Shown here piece by piece: positions 47,488 through 59,619 of a stretch of DNA of 64,000 nucleotides (the first letter of the stretch is position 1; the number at the start of each line of letters is the position of its first letter). This stretch comes from Triplophysa rosa. Lineage: Eukaryota; Chordata; Actinopteri; Cypriniformes; Nemacheilidae. Under the pieces are notes generated by a model that did no database searches, was not told the origin of the DNA, and saw nothing but the letters and a program-made list of their open reading frames with translations. The DNA lies in assembly GCF_024868665.1 (NCBI RefSeq), contig NC_079893.1, positions 6,465,854 through 6,529,853 of the forward strand, read 5' to 3'. The translations under genes were made by a program, and so were the position numbers.

Positions 47488-48213
47488 ATACATTATCAGA
47501 AAAAAGGTTTAAAACTGTACCTTTTCTGTTGCTGGAGTGGTACCCTTAAAAGTTCCTTTTTAGGGATATAAAATGTGACCCTGGACAACAAAACCAGTCT
47601 TATGGGTCAATTTTTCGAAATTGAGATTTTTACATAATCTGAAAGCTGAATAAATAAACTTTCTATAGATATATGAGTTGTTAGACAGGACAATATCTGG
47701 CTGAGATACAACCTTTAAAACTCTGGAATCTGAGAGCGCAAAAAAATCAAAATATTGAGAAAATTGCCTTTGAAGTTGTTAATCAGGGGCACTGTGGCAC
47801 ACCATCCACTCACAAAAATAAAGTTTTTATATATTTAAGGTAGGAAATTTACAAAATATCTTCATGGAACATGATCTTTACTTAATATCCTAATGATTTT
47901 TGGCATAAAAGAAAAATCGATAATTTTGACCCACACAATGCATTTTTGTCTTTTACTAAAAATGTTCCCGTGCTGCTTAAGACTGGTTTTGTGATCCAGG
48001 GTCACAAATGTTCTTTTTGGGCACATTATGGTACCCTAAGGACACTTTACTGTACTGTACCTTTGGAGGTACACAAAAGGAACAATACAACAATGTACCC
48101 AAAAAAGTACATTATATTATGATCTTTATACCTGTGAAATACAAAAAAGTACCTTAGGGTACCACCCCAGCAACAAAAAGGTACAAATTTAAACCTTTTT
48201 TCTGAGAGTGTAT
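47488..48213. mobile_element. Outer MITE with TCAGAAAAAAGGT ends, interrupted
   Basis: The left end ATTATCAGAAAAAAGGTTTA and the complement of the right end, ACACTCTCAGAAAAAAGGTT, are inverted. GTACC/GGTACC motifs recur inside, mirrored around the nested element. No coding content. Confidence 0.72.
47574..48006. mobile_element. Nested element with TGTGACCCTGGA termini
   Basis: TGTGACCCTGGACAACAAAA and then CCAGTCTTA are mirrored by TAAGACTGGTTTTGTGATCC and AGGGTCACA. The interior (47850-47940, from GGAAATTTACAAAATATCTT to ATAATTTTGACCCA) agrees very closely with what I remember of this zebrafish/cyprinid family, so this part appears unusually well conserved for a MITE. Confidence 0.85.
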
Positions 48214-49636
48214 TATATGACACTCCCACCATAACTATCCAACAAGCATACTAAATTTTTAATACATCTTTAACCATATCTTTGAAAAAAGAGTGAAGAC
48301 GTCCAAAGTTGGACGTCACTTTTGGCCTCCTCGTAGTCATTCACCAATTTAGTCTGTTGCTAAACTAATAGAGTACGCATCAAGATTGCATGCGATTGGT
48401 CCGTATTTGCAACAACAACTATCGCACTATCATCAAGAAATTGAAATAAATCGTTAGTTGACAAAACTTTATAAAACTTTCTACTTATGCGGTGCATTTT
48501 AAATTATTTGACAGGTGAAGTAGGCAGATGTCTACGTAGGCAGTCACTAACTCACTAACGTTTTGGAACAGCCGAACCTGTGTGTCTGAAATGGAAGTTG
48601 TAAAATGGAACTCTTGCAACAAATGGGCGATTGAGTACATTTTTCCATTAACGGAACAGACCTAGCATTGAACCGCCGGAGAGAGACGTTGGAAAACTGC
48701 AGTCAGATGGTCTACGTGTCATTTTCTTAGCTCTGACTGCTGAAGATTACGTGCACGAGGTAGGGAGCTGTTGTCAGACAAACTAGCAGTTGTCTATTGT
48801 TTGTTCCGGGGTTGTAAGTGCATTTCTCTGGGTGAAAGCGAGTGCTAAATGACTTAATGTAAATATAAATTTCACTTGAATGAGAGAAGGGGAGTGTGGA
48901 AGTGGTGGGGTGTTTATTGTAATGCTTTTAGTCCCATGCTAGCGATGTTGGCTGGAGCTCACTTTCGATGTGGCTAAATGAAGATAAACAGCCTCCATTT
49001 TGCAGCTTTTTCTAAACCACTGGGGCCTCTAATGCATCTCTAATGTGCGTAATGTGTGTTTGTGGGCTTTTGTGCGAGAAAAAACATAACTTCCTACTTA
49101 CTACATGTAGAAAAATATGTTTTGTTGCTTATTTTTCGGAACCAATCTAATATTTGAAGCACGATCACAAGGGTATGATATTTTTTAAAGTGTTTGGCAG
49201 ATGAACAAATGTTCCTGTCTTGACTACCAGATGGTTTACTGTAAGTTAACTGTTTTTCTCTTGCACAAACACATACACACACTTTAACGCCAATCTTCAA
49301 GTGTGTCGCGAAAACTGACCATTTATGTCTGAATACATGGACACAACACAGCAGGTCAAATGTTTAACTACCTACAAAAGTTCTGTTCAGATTATATTAA
49401 ACTACATTTTCAATACACAAATAAATACCCTTCCTTGCCCTCTATAATCAATCAAGAATTAATTGGCTTTAAAGCTTATTTATGGCCCATTATGAAAAAT
49501 GATGATTAAATTTGTTCTTGAATAAACTCGTCAATGTCACATAACATAGTGGTCGACTTACAAAAACCCTGCACCATCTTGGTAGACTAACTTTACACAA
49601 TAATACTATCAGCCTACATAAGCCATACAAATATTT
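48214..49636. other. Non-coding, unique
   Basis: No feature supported. 48490-48600 has CTACGTAGGCAGTCACTAAC-like sequence that resembles a MITE end, without a partner. Confidence 0.35.
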
Positions 49637-50007
49637 TTAAAGGTCCAGTGTGTAATATTTTGGAGGATCTATTGACAGAAATGCCATATAGTATACACAA
49701 CTATGTCTTCAGAGGTGTATAAAGACCTTACATATTTTTATTACCTCAGAATGAGCTATTTCTATCGACTTGACCCTTGCATGGAATTCGGCATGTGGTT
49801 TCTACAGTAGCCCTAAATAGACAAACAACTCTACAGAGCACGTTTCGTATACGTTATCTCCTTCGGCAAAGAAGCAAAAATGCAACGACATCTTAGTCCT
49901 GTGTCAGCCACCGTAGTGCTTCAAAAAAAAGGGGTGGAGCGAGCCATTGGATGCAATTCCCAACCTCACCACTAGATGCAGCTAAAATCTCCACATTTCT
50001 CCTTTGA
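49637..50007 (+). mobile_element. TTAA-bounded MITE, AGGTCCAGTGT family, copy C
   Basis: TTAA at 49637-49640, AGGTCCAGTGTGTAATATT, then GGATCTATTGACAGAAATG, TCAGAGGTGTATAAAGACC, AGCCCTAAATAGACAAACAA and a right end AATCTCCACATTTCTCCTTTGA. The terminal TTAA is mutated to TTGA. It is the mirror of copy A. Confidence 0.82.
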
Positions 50008-50013
50008 GGCTAG

Positions 50014-50125
50014 TTCACACTGATCCAACAAACGGCAACAAACACCAACATTTTAAATTCTCATTCACATTGATCCAACAAACACAAACAGGGGTTCACA
50101 CTGATACAACAAATGCTAACAATGT
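50014..50125 (+). repeat. Short direct repeats (TTCACACTGATCCAACAAA)
   Basis: Three imperfect direct copies of TTCACACTGATCCAACAAAC, each followed by an (A/C)AAACA-type run, start near 50016, 50063 and 50095. It may be the subterminal part of a transposon of the GTTCACACTGA type. Confidence 0.6.
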
Positions 50126-50295
50126 ACAAATTAACAAATTCATTAAATATTAACAAAGATGAATAAATGCACAACACAATATATAGCACAACAGCGAGAG
50201 ACAAAAGTCACAGAAAGCTAAAAGTTTACTGAAAAGTCTTTACCAGAATTTTTTTAAGAAACTTTCTTGTCACAGCTATTCAGAAGAAAAGAGTG

Positions 50296-50652
50296 GATTT
50301 TAAACCTGCATGACTTATTTTCTTCTGCAGAACACAAAAGAAGATATTTTTAAGAATGCTGGAAGCGAACAACAGCAGTACCTATTCACTTCTATTGTGT
50401 GGACACAAAATCAATGCAAGTGAACTAATTAAATCCACTGTATTTTCTTATAACAGAATCACAGGTTGCCAGGAAAAAAATGAACAAGAAGTAAAAAGCG
50501 TACAGTGTGGAAACCATTGTTTGGTTACGAACTTTTTTTTAGATGTCTTCTTTTGTGTTCTGCTGAAGAAAGTAAGTCATGCAAGTTTGAAATGACAAGA
50601 TAGTGAGTAAATGATGGCAGAATTTTCCTTTTTGGGTGAACTATCCCTTTAA
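50296..50652. mobile_element. Angel-like MITE with an extra central segment
   Basis: CCTGCATGACTTATTTTCTT through GAAGATATTTTTAAGAATGC to GAACTATCCC and TTAA (50649-50652). About 90 bp between 50425 and 50510 is not shared with other copies and may be a further insertion. Confidence 0.8.
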
Positions 50653-50669
50653 ATACTTGCTGTGCAAAA

Positions 50670-50750
50670 GTGTTCCTGCTCAACTGGTGGGTCATGGTGC
50701 TAGCAAGGTTGTGGGTTCGATAACCTGTGAACTCGCATAGAGAAACCAAC
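50670..50750 (+). mobile_element. tRNA-like SINE head
   Basis: GCTCAACTGGTGGGTCATGG followed by AAGGTTGTGGGTTCGATAAC gives A-box- and B-box-like sequences at tRNA spacing. No usual SINE tail follows. Confidence 0.5.
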
Positions 50751-52829
50751 AAACAGACAAACAAACAAAAATAAAAGTTGACTGTAGTGTACAGTAGTGT
50801 AAGTTGCATATTATAAAAAGGTGGCATAGCATAAATATAAAAGGTGTCAGTAAGTAAGAAGGTAATCTGTAACTCAGTCAGTCAGACTCCGCCCCCCTTT
50901 TAATAATAACAGTATATTTACTAAAGATCTGTAGCTAAACGATCCCTAAAGATGACAAAAGATCTCTAAAATCCTCTAAAAAAAACAAAGCGAAAGCTCA
51001 TGTCATTGAAATGAGCACAGGTCATATTTTGTATAGTCCAAAATAGAACTGGTTTTATTTTTTCACATTTTTTGTAAATATCTGAAGGAGGCTTCAACTC
51101 CAGAGCGTGAAACAACAGAAACCCTCTCCATTTCCTCGCAGGTGTTTTAGCTGACTCTGTAAACCCGACGTGTCACTTCGCCCTAAATTTCTTTTAAATT
51201 AATTTAAATGAATGAGCTTCCAGTTCAAGTAGTGCGTGGCACTGAAATCATTCCGACGCAGATAACAAAGTGACAGTGGTTCTCACACGCAAATCCTGCA
51301 TAACTGATCAACTCAGTTAGTGATGACATGCAGAAATTGAAAAGATGTTAATGTGGCACCGTGTAATGCGAATCGTGGCCTTCTGGGTTTCCAGAAGCCG
51401 TTGAATGGTACACAAGAGCGCATTTATGAGGTGATACTCCCATTCAAAAGCAAAGTAGGCACTTGAACCTATAACGCTCGATAACAAAGATGAGTTAATC
51501 TCATCATTTATGAATGCGAAGAAAGAAGTTATTTGTGTGGAAGCTGATTAGTGGCGACGGATCGGCCACGTCCAGAAGCCAACGCTGCAGGCATCAACAA
51601 GTGAGAGAAAGAAAAACGACTGAATCTTTGAAAAAACAGATTTCACAAGGGAAGACGGGAAGAGAATTAGAGAACGAGGTCTTTCAATGTAAATTCAAAT
51701 CGGAATTGCTCTGTGTGAATACGCCTTTGATGTTATCCCAAATAAGATTTATTATTATCACAGAGACAAACCCGCTAAATTCGAGTTAGGAGGGAGAGAG
51801 GGGGTGGACAGACAAGATGTCGAACATGTCGTGTGCGTGTAATGATCGCCTGATAACATTTACTGTAAGTGCATGGCAGATGTGTTCAGACAGGCACAGC
51901 GAATTAAATCCACGTGTTTATCGCAAAGCATTGTCTTAAAGCTCTTCGCTGGAGAGATTACAAGCATTAATATCATTACTCTTAATAGACCACCTGTTGA
52001 CAACAACTCTAAAAATTCTTTCGCCGTTTTAAAAGATAATTATAATGAAACGTGGTTAGCAGGAACCCATTTACCTCACTCATTTGCTATTAAAATTAAG
52101 ATGTGTTTACTCATTTGACAGATTAGAAAAAGCAGCACAAAGACTTTGTATAATGAGACAGTCTAGGTCACGACTGGGGGACGGACGTGTCTACGGCTGG
52201 ACAATAAAGTCGAACAATGGTGTCCTGGCGGCTTAAAGGGGCCCGATTCTGACACTTCACTCATGCATGAATACACACTCACATTCACACAACAAGGCCA
52301 CTTCACATTATTCCAAGAGTGTCAAAGTGAGAAACGACGGTACACAAGGAAAAAGAAGGTAAAAGAGCGCAGGCACAATGTGGACAATAGGGCAGAGTGG
52401 GGTTGGATGTAAATAAGGAGCGAAACATATGCACTTGTGAACTTTGGGCTCAAACATCCACCTCGATACAGACTATTCTAAAAGATTTGAAACCATTTTG
52501 AGCTACTATGTATGTAAATACACGAAATCAGAACATGTACGACCAGCTGAAACACATTATTTACATATGGCATATTCCGAACACACGTATATGCTGACAA
52601 AGGGTATTCGCAAAGCACTTTGGGTGTTTTTTAACAAAGTGACATCGCCAACTATTGGTCTGGCATACAGCATTTTTGATGATCAGTGGGAACTTGGATC
52701 ATTTTAACACTGTGGTTGTGTATATGTGAAACATTCTAATAACAGAAAGGAAAAACTTTGTTTTTTACTACATCGTTGTTGTGTAAATGAGCCCTAAATC
52801 ATAAATATTTCTCTATTAACATCTTTCTC
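50751..52829. other. Non-coding, mostly unique
   Basis: No repeat ends, exon or RNA gene supported. Plus frames at 51514-51789 and 52444-52707 lack domains. Confidence 0.4.
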
Positions 52830-53045
52830 TACTGTGTTTTCTTGGTTATAATATAACATTTTTTCAGTTTATGTTCATATTCGTTTATATGAATAATTTA
52901 TTGTATATTAATTGTATTAAATTAATGTAAAACTACTCAACGGTTATTCGTTCCTTTGCGGAGGTCTACCAGAAGTTAAGTTAGGGTCACATAACGTTTG
53001 TTTATGTTGTTGACTCTGAAACGGCCTATAAAGACAAAGTAGCAG
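52830..53045 (+). repeat. Dispersed repeat, inverted partner of 59620-59830
   Basis: ATTGTATTAAATTAATGTAA, AGGTCTACCAGAAGTTAAGT and CATAACGTTTGTTTATGTTG followed by CTCTGAAACGGCCTATA are found in complement and in the same order at 59620-59770. Confidence 0.6.
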
Positions 53046-53489
53046 AATCCCATACTACTGCTGCAAGTTATATTGCACGTTGTCCATACAACAACAATAG
53101 CTATATTGTGCAGAATAAAACCGAGCATACTTCACTTGGCACTTTATCCCACAATCCAACGTGCTCGATTTGACCTTTCTTTTCCAACTTGACAAATAAT
53201 ACACCGGGTGCAAAACCACACGTTATTTTTACGTTTTTTGATTAGCATGGGGTTAAGACATTTACAGTGGACAAAAATGTATTAAAGGCAAAATAACAAA
53301 AAAATAATGCACACCTCTCTAAACACAAAGGATGATGAGGACAAATATGATGCATACTGTGTATTGTTAAATACACTGTTTACAAATATATAAAACTAAA
53401 CTATATATTGTACCTACTTAATGCAGCTATCATATATCTTGACACACACTAAAAAGGTAATAATAATACATTTTGATGAACCGCAATTC

Positions 53490-55420
53490 TGACGAACAAT
53501 CTGGTGCAAAACAGGCTCGGTTTCAATATTTACGCTAACTGTTTCGTGTTGGCAGTACGCGTCTGAGCGTGCCAGTGCATGGAGCATGGCAGAGGATTGT
53601 GGGAAGGGTGCGGTATGTACCGGAGAGCTGCTCTGAAGGGAGTCTGAGCAGGAGGAGAGGAGTTCTTATTCAGCGCCTGCAGGAGTTTGTCATCCCAGAT
53701 CAAAAGCCCATCTGACCAGAGCAGCACAGAGAGGCTTCAGACACAAGGAGCAGTTTTCATGCCGCGCATTCGACCCTGCCAGGGCCTACGGACACGCGCA
53801 TGCACCCACCCCGCACGATCACATCAATCTCGATTTTATTCTATCACTCTCACATATCTCTCTTTTTAACCCTCTCTGCTCTGCTTTCTTTTCTATTTTG
53901 ACATCTCGGTGACCCTTAAACAGCTCTGCTGTCTCCTGTGATGGATGCGTAAAGGAGGAAGATTCTAAAAAGGTGCCAGTTCTGCCCTCCGCAGAGATCT
54001 ACCCATCCAAAACTACTTCTCCATCCTTCCTCTTTCTGCACCGTTTCCCCTTTTTCACGCTCCACTCCTCTTTAACATCTCCCTCCTATCTTATTGTTTC
54101 AGCCCACACCTCCCCTCTCATCCCATCTCTCCTGCACCCTCTCTTCTTCATGCGATTCTCTGTGGGACCTCGATGGCGCATCAAGATGTCAGGGCGTTCG
54201 AATACAAACATTCATCACTGACGCGCATTGAGAGCGTACACACAGAAAGCCACTCAGCGGCTGACATGCCTGGCAAGAGTCGTAAGAGCGCAGGCGAACG
54301 GCTTGGGATGGCGTGTGACAGTTCCCAGAAGTTTTGTTTTGGAGTTTAAGAGTCTCAAGATCTGCTGGGGATCAAAGACAACCCCGGAAAGACACCTGTT
54401 GAAGTGTGTTTACCTACGGCTCTCACCCTTCGTGTGAAGTCGTGTTATAAATATTGTGCTTGTGAAAAGCAACATCCAGCCATCAAAATACTTCCTGGTG
54501 TTTCGGGACTTTCAGTGACCGTGTAAATCAAACTTCACACTGTTAACCACAGCATTCACATCAGCTGTCAATCAAATGTCCGTGACAATTACCTTAGGAA
54601 AATTTACAGTAATAAGCTCTAGATTTCTGTGCGTGCACCACATGGTTAAAAATGTCTTTCTAATTCTCTCTATAAAGTACTAATAATAATACTTCGTAAC
54701 TTTAAGGTTCAAAATAATAAAACACGTTTGACATGCCCGTTCAGATCCTATGCATACTCTGACTTTGACCCTGCCATTTGCTGGATGGGATGTTATCAAT
54801 AACCTTCTGAACTCCTTGGGGTTGGGGTTTGGGACCCATCCAAAGCTGTACTGAGGTCTTGACACTAACACGGAGAGAAAGCTGCGTCTGCAGCGAACAG
54901 AAAAGTGAGAGACCGGAAAAAAGTGCCTGCACCAAAGCTAGAGCAAAGTCACAGGAGTGGGTGTTCTCATATCTGTTTTGAGTCGAACGCATTCATGCGT
55001 TAGCATTAAGAAGAAAGAGACGAATTTCACAGCCCCAGCGCTGAAAGGCCTGAGGCATCTCCGTGCCAAACGCATTTAATGCGATGAGCCCTTGCTCGCA
55101 ATAATACAATCATACTTCTCAATCTTTTAATCTCGCTGCCGTTTTAAAGACTGAGACGCACCCACGCGCGGCACGCAAAATCTGTGCTCTGCTTTTAAAC
55201 ATCCTAATTCAATCAGTAACACACCACCCCCCTCTGAAAAACAGCCTGCCGAGCACCAGAGCGACCCAGCTGGCAGCATATGCGCTCTGGAGTGATGAAT
55301 CCGATTCCAGCGAAGGCTTAACCGAATTCTGCTCTGAATCATAATTCTGAATCTGAGCGTGTCACTGTCCTTCTCTCGCCCCCTTTTTATTTCACACTCG
55401 TGCGCTTCGTGAATTCATGC
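53490..55420. other. GC-richer unique region without an assigned gene
   Basis: Less AT-rich than the rest and free of recognised repeats. A 65-codon minus frame (53530-53727) and an 83-codon minus frame (54741-54992) are open but lack domains and convincing splice sites. Given its place 0.7-2.6 kb downstream of the candidate coding exon, it could hold intronic regulatory elements or an alternative first exon. Confidence 0.35.
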
Positions 55421-55594
55421 TACCTTCTTTTTCTACTTGTCACTTTGACGTTCAGTCGATATGACACGTGTGTGACCTGAGAAAACGTGCGTGTTGACAG
55501 CGTATGACCTTTACCGCTTTTGTTGAGACACACACCCTCTCCCTCCATGTCCCTTCCTCTATCCATATATCGCTCTCTCTCTTTATTCCTGGGG

Positions 55595-55735
55595 AAAATG
55601 AACTATGGTTTTATTATAGTTCATGCGTAGTGACCATGTTTTTTTGGCATATTGATTATCATTAGTTTTACCACACTATGTGTACAAATACCATGGTAAA
55701 CTACGGTATGTGTGGTAGGACAATAGTAAATTAGT
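55595..55735. repeat. ACTATGGTTT/ACCATGG palindromic repeat
   Basis: AACTATGGTTTTATTATAGT, GACCATGTTTTTTTGGCA and ATACCATGGTAAACTACGGT parallel the block at 17225-17430, including GGCATATTGATTA versus GTGCATTGATTA. Confidence 0.6.
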
Positions 55736-56116
55736 GTTTACGTTTTGACTTCAATTTAAAAACTACGGCTTCATTAACCCATTGTTAATTATAATAAGGC
55801 ATGTCTCTTGTCCCTTTCTCTCTCTCCATCTCTACCATGTCTCTCCCTCCATGTCCTTTTCAGACTCCATACATTCTCTCTATCTCTCTGTCTCTCTCTG
55901 AAACCCTTAGCATCTCAAAAAAGGTTTTAAATTACCCCTCCTTTGAACGACACTCGTTATAATGAGCAATGCAATTGTGTCAGTATCAATCCTATTCTTT
56001 AAAATAAATGGAAGCTAAAAAAGTATTGAAATCGCAGCATCACTTGTTAAAATAATGTTCAAACTATGAAAACGAACACCCAAACATCGTTTCATGGTGC
56101 TGAACTTCAAACTTAC

Positions 56117-56305
56117 CTTGGGCGCGCAACATGTGGGTATTCCAGAAGAACACAAGGGCAAATATCCAACCCCACATCCCGCATCTCGCTCTCCTCATCA
56201 TCACGTCCTTTATATTTCCTTGGCGGTCTATAATCCCTTTAACTTTGCCTTTGGTGAGACTGCTTTGAACCCCACTTAAGCCGGAATCTGTACCCCCGGT
56301 AGATG
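56117..56305 (-). CDS. 5' coding exon of an unidentified secreted or membrane protein
   Basis: On the minus strand a frame opens at ATGATG (56201-56196) and encodes MMRRARCGMWGWIFALVFFW followed by NTHMLRAQ. The arginine-rich n-region, about 12-residue hydrophobic core and short polar c-region make a typical signal peptide. The exon stops at a consensus donor, CAAG|GTAAGT (last exon base 56117), in phase 1. A pyrimidine-rich acceptor, TTTTCTCCTTTACGAACCTCAG, ends at 56306, which would start the exon at 56305 with about 104 bp of 5' UTR. The same frame is open upstream to 56621, so a longer N-terminus cannot be excluded, but the signal peptide argues for 56201. The gene is not recognised. Remaining exons are not visible down to position 1, implying an intron above 56 kb, as is common in neuronal adhesion and receptor genes. 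Confidence 0.6.
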
Positions 56306-57291
56306 CTGAGGTTCGTAAAGGAGAAAAGTGCGCGCTCCGCTTCACTGCATTCATAAGGCGATTCTCATTCATCCGAGACGCGGGAGAGTTGAGCTCCGAG
56401 TCCGCCACTTTGCGTCCGGTCGCTTTTCTTTCATTTCTCGGGGCTTGGTGAAAGCTTTTTCCCTCATCATCACAGCTAGCACTTAATAACACGGTACCTT
56501 CAAACCTCCCGTTAGAGAACGGCGCGGAAAGGGACCGGATTTGCTCCAAATTTAAGGATTTGCTCCGCAAACATATCTCCATTGAGCGCGAGCCGCTCTT
56601 ATGTGTCCCGAGCCGGTCCATGATGCTTTCGTATTGATCCCGGTGAAGTATTGATACGATTTAATTTATCCGCTTACAGCGTCGATATCTCCTATAAACC
56701 CGCGTTGTTTTGTCGTTTCCCGAACGGATTATCTACCCGATCGTTGCGACTATTCTCACGGCATTCGACGTTTCTTGTAGAGACGTTTAAAATCCAAACC
56801 GGTGTGCGTTGGTCGTGCCTTCATCCATTCGGACCCGGCGGGTGGGCTCTGGATAAAATAGTGCTAGATTAATTTTCTTAAGTGGTTAATTTGGTATCCA
56901 GAATACTTTATGTATACAACAGGTTAGCCAGGATTCAACAAAAATCACATAACCCAAAAATGTCCGGTGCAAACTCCTCGTAAACGAATAAACGGCTGTG
57001 AAATGGAACAAAAAGACAACAGTTGAACATATGATAAAATATGTGTGTTATATAGAATTATAAAACATATTATAAAACATATTATGTTCAATTACATACT
57101 GTATCAACGCTCTTAACTCTAAGCAGTCATGATAGGACTAGCAAGGGCGAAGACATTAAAAGACAACAGAGGCGCGCAAGCTTTATCACTTTACAACCAC
57201 TTTATCTAAGTCGTGCACTGTAGCGCACGAGACAATCCCACGATTTAACTCAACTTTATATAGTTAAGGGAAAAACACAAATAGCTCTCAC

Positions 57292-57540
57292 CTAATGCTG
57301 CGATTCTGTTGATCTGCGGTGCACGAATCCACTGAAGAGTCGCAAAAACTTGGTCACTGAACACCTGCTACCCGAGCTAAAGACACGCTTTCAATAGACT
57401 CTCGTCAAGAAATCAAAAGTTCAAGATGGTGCATTCAAAAGCATAATTTCGTCCTAAACGTGTGTATGAACCGTACCGTTTGCCCCTCAGGAACATTATT
57501 TTGTCCAGGGCACAATTTGAAGTTGAATTCTGAGTCCCGT
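57292..57540 (-). other. Candidate non-coding first exon of the same gene
   Basis: On the minus strand, GCAGCATTAG|GTGAGAGC gives a good donor at 57292/57291, about 1 kb upstream of the acceptor at 56306. The start is uncertain. The exon would lie just downstream of the CCAAT and GC boxes, giving a non-coding leader spliced to the signal-peptide exon. Confidence 0.4.
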
Positions 57541-57605
57541 CAGCTCCGCCCCCCTCCGCTCTGATTGGCCGGCGCTCTGCAGACTGCAGGCTATATTATT
57601 TTTCA
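57541..57605 (-). promoter_or_regulatory. Candidate core promoter
   Basis: The minus strand carries GGCCAATCAG (CCAAT box, 57560-57569) and then GGAGGGGGGCGGAGC (GC box, 57545-57559), in the expected order ahead of the candidate exon. The surrounding 56.1-57.6 kb is CpG-richer than the rest of the window. No TATA box is in the expected position; an ATAATATAG further upstream is out of order. Confidence 0.5.
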
Positions 57606-57687
57606 TGGGGAGCACGTGGAAAATCAAAAAGCTTGTGAAACACGGTGCCATGCGCCCCCAATCAGACAGATACATTCAGCTTGACCC

Positions 57688-57693
57688 CCCCAC

Positions 57694-57733
<40 letters not shown>
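57688..57733. repeat. (CA)n microsatellite
   Basis: About 20 CA units, about 90 bp upstream of the candidate promoter. Frames on both strands that read through it are spurious. Confidence 0.95.
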
Positions 57734-57735
<2 letters not shown>

Positions 57736-58799
57736 CCTTTTTAGAAACTTCCATGATGCTGTCATTATTTTTAAAGCGCTCTGTTAAAATAACAAGGCTT
57801 CTTTTTATAAAATTATGGGCATATTTTTTTTTATAAAATATGGCTATTATCATTTACACACCACCAAGTCATTCCAGATTTTTTACAGAACAAAATATTA
57901 TTAACAATCTCCCATTTTTTTCCCATTCTCATACAATGGGACTGGGGCTGTTGAGCTCCAAATAAACAAGTGACCAAACAAAAGCACAATCTAAACTGTT
58001 GTACACTGTATTTTAAGTGTTCTGAAGCCATACACAAAACATTTAAAGTCGGTGACATCATATAATTGATTCGGGTTTGTCTTCACCAGTCATCATCACC
58101 GACAGCAAACGTGTATTCAGATTTAAGAGCTATATTGCAGCTATATGGCATGTTTATGAGCTCAACAATGGAAATTCAACAAAATAATTCATTCTGTGTT
58201 TTATGGAAAGTCAAATTGTCAAATTGGTTTAGAACAACATGGGGGAAAGTAAGTAATGATAAGTGTAAACTATAAACTATAAAGTAAACTATACATTAAA
58301 TTAACAGGGATGATTTGCAAGATTGTAAAGACAAAGGCCTGCATGATAGAATACCTCTTTTAAATTTCAGACTACCATGTCAAGGATAATGTGTTAACAT
58401 TGAGCCACCTTAATGATATCAAGTAATTACTATTAAGAACACTGAACATTTTTAAATGACATAGTAATGACATAAATGATCTAAAATGATCTTAGATTTT
58501 ATTGAGACTATAAATCATGTCAGACTGGCAAGAGACAAGAGTTTATGGCCAGAGGAAATTGACCTCCAACTAAGATTATTATTGAAATTAAGTTATTGAT
58601 CTTTTAAAGATGAACTGGTTTTATTGACAAAATATATCAATGTTAGACAACGATCTAAATGTTAGACACTTAGATATTAGAGCGAATTAAACTTACATTG
58701 TGAATAATAATTGTTTTTGTTTGTCACACACACAAAACAACAACCTCCGTAATCTCTCTGTTGAAAACATACGGCTCTTAACTGTAGAGTAGTACATTC
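57734..58799. other. Non-coding, unique
   Basis: AT-rich; no element ends or exons recognised. Confidence 0.4.
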
Positions 58800-59110
58800 T
58801 GTTGAAAGCTAATGGAAGTCAGGTGGTCATGGTGATTGGCCGGTGGTCTGGAGGGGATCTGTGCTCGCTCTCATCACTGAGAGCAGTTTCTTCATTTCTC
58901 GGTGGCAAAATGTGTTAATACTCTGGCCCCTGCCTGCGCTGGTCATTCCTTGCTTTCTATTAAGTATGTAATTGGAACAACTAATTCCAAAACCAATTTG
59001 ATTTGCAATTACGTCCATCGCCATTCCAGGGCAGTATTCATTTAAAGCCTGTCTTACCGAGACTGCGATAGTGGACTGACATGAGGACGCAGGTGCACAC
59101 AAGCACACAC
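58800..59110. promoter_or_regulatory. Possible conserved non-coding element upstream of the promoter
   Basis: A high-complexity block, free of repeats, about 1.3 kb upstream of the candidate promoter. It contains a run of homeodomain-type cores (TATGTAATTGGAAC, ACTAATTCC, GCAATTACG). A minus frame of 93 codons spans it without a domain. Conserved enhancers often look like this, but single-sequence evidence is weak. Confidence 0.3.
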
Positions 59111-59619
59111 ACCGTGTCGTGATACCAATCTACTGCCCTTCCTTGAATTAAATGTTCCTTAATCCACATCTTATTGCATTTCTTTCTCTCTGTGTAAATG
59201 GTTTGCACTCAATTTATGACAGATGTACTTGCCGAAGACACAGAACATATAAAAAAAGTTGAACTAACCAATACTTCAGAAGACAGTGGATATTAGCTCA
59301 TTTGGCGAAGGTTTAAAGTGTACAGTGTTGACTATTGACGTCCCCTGAAATTAGAGTGAAATGATTGGTTGATCAAGAGTGTCGATTACCTATAGACCAC
59401 TTCGGAAGACGTAAAGAACGCTGGTCCAGAAGAACTTCCTGTTTGAGTTTTTTAACACTACAAAAGTGTTTGAACAAAATACAACCAACAGAACATTTAT
59501 AAGCAAATCAAAATATCATTAGGATTTAATTAGTAATATTAAAAATGCTAATAAATAAAAACTGAAACCATAAGTGCTTCTTGACCAGTGTTCACATCTT
59601 GCAAAGTGGTCTATAGACG

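Noticed and set aside
53530..53727. 65-codon minus frame as an alternative first exon
   Set aside because: No signal peptide, domain or convincing donor; only the higher GC content suggested it.
56118..56621. Full 185-codon reading as one protein
   Set aside because: The final codons lie past a consensus splice donor, and the first 140 lack domain features and precede a signal peptide. The ATG at 56201 is a better start.
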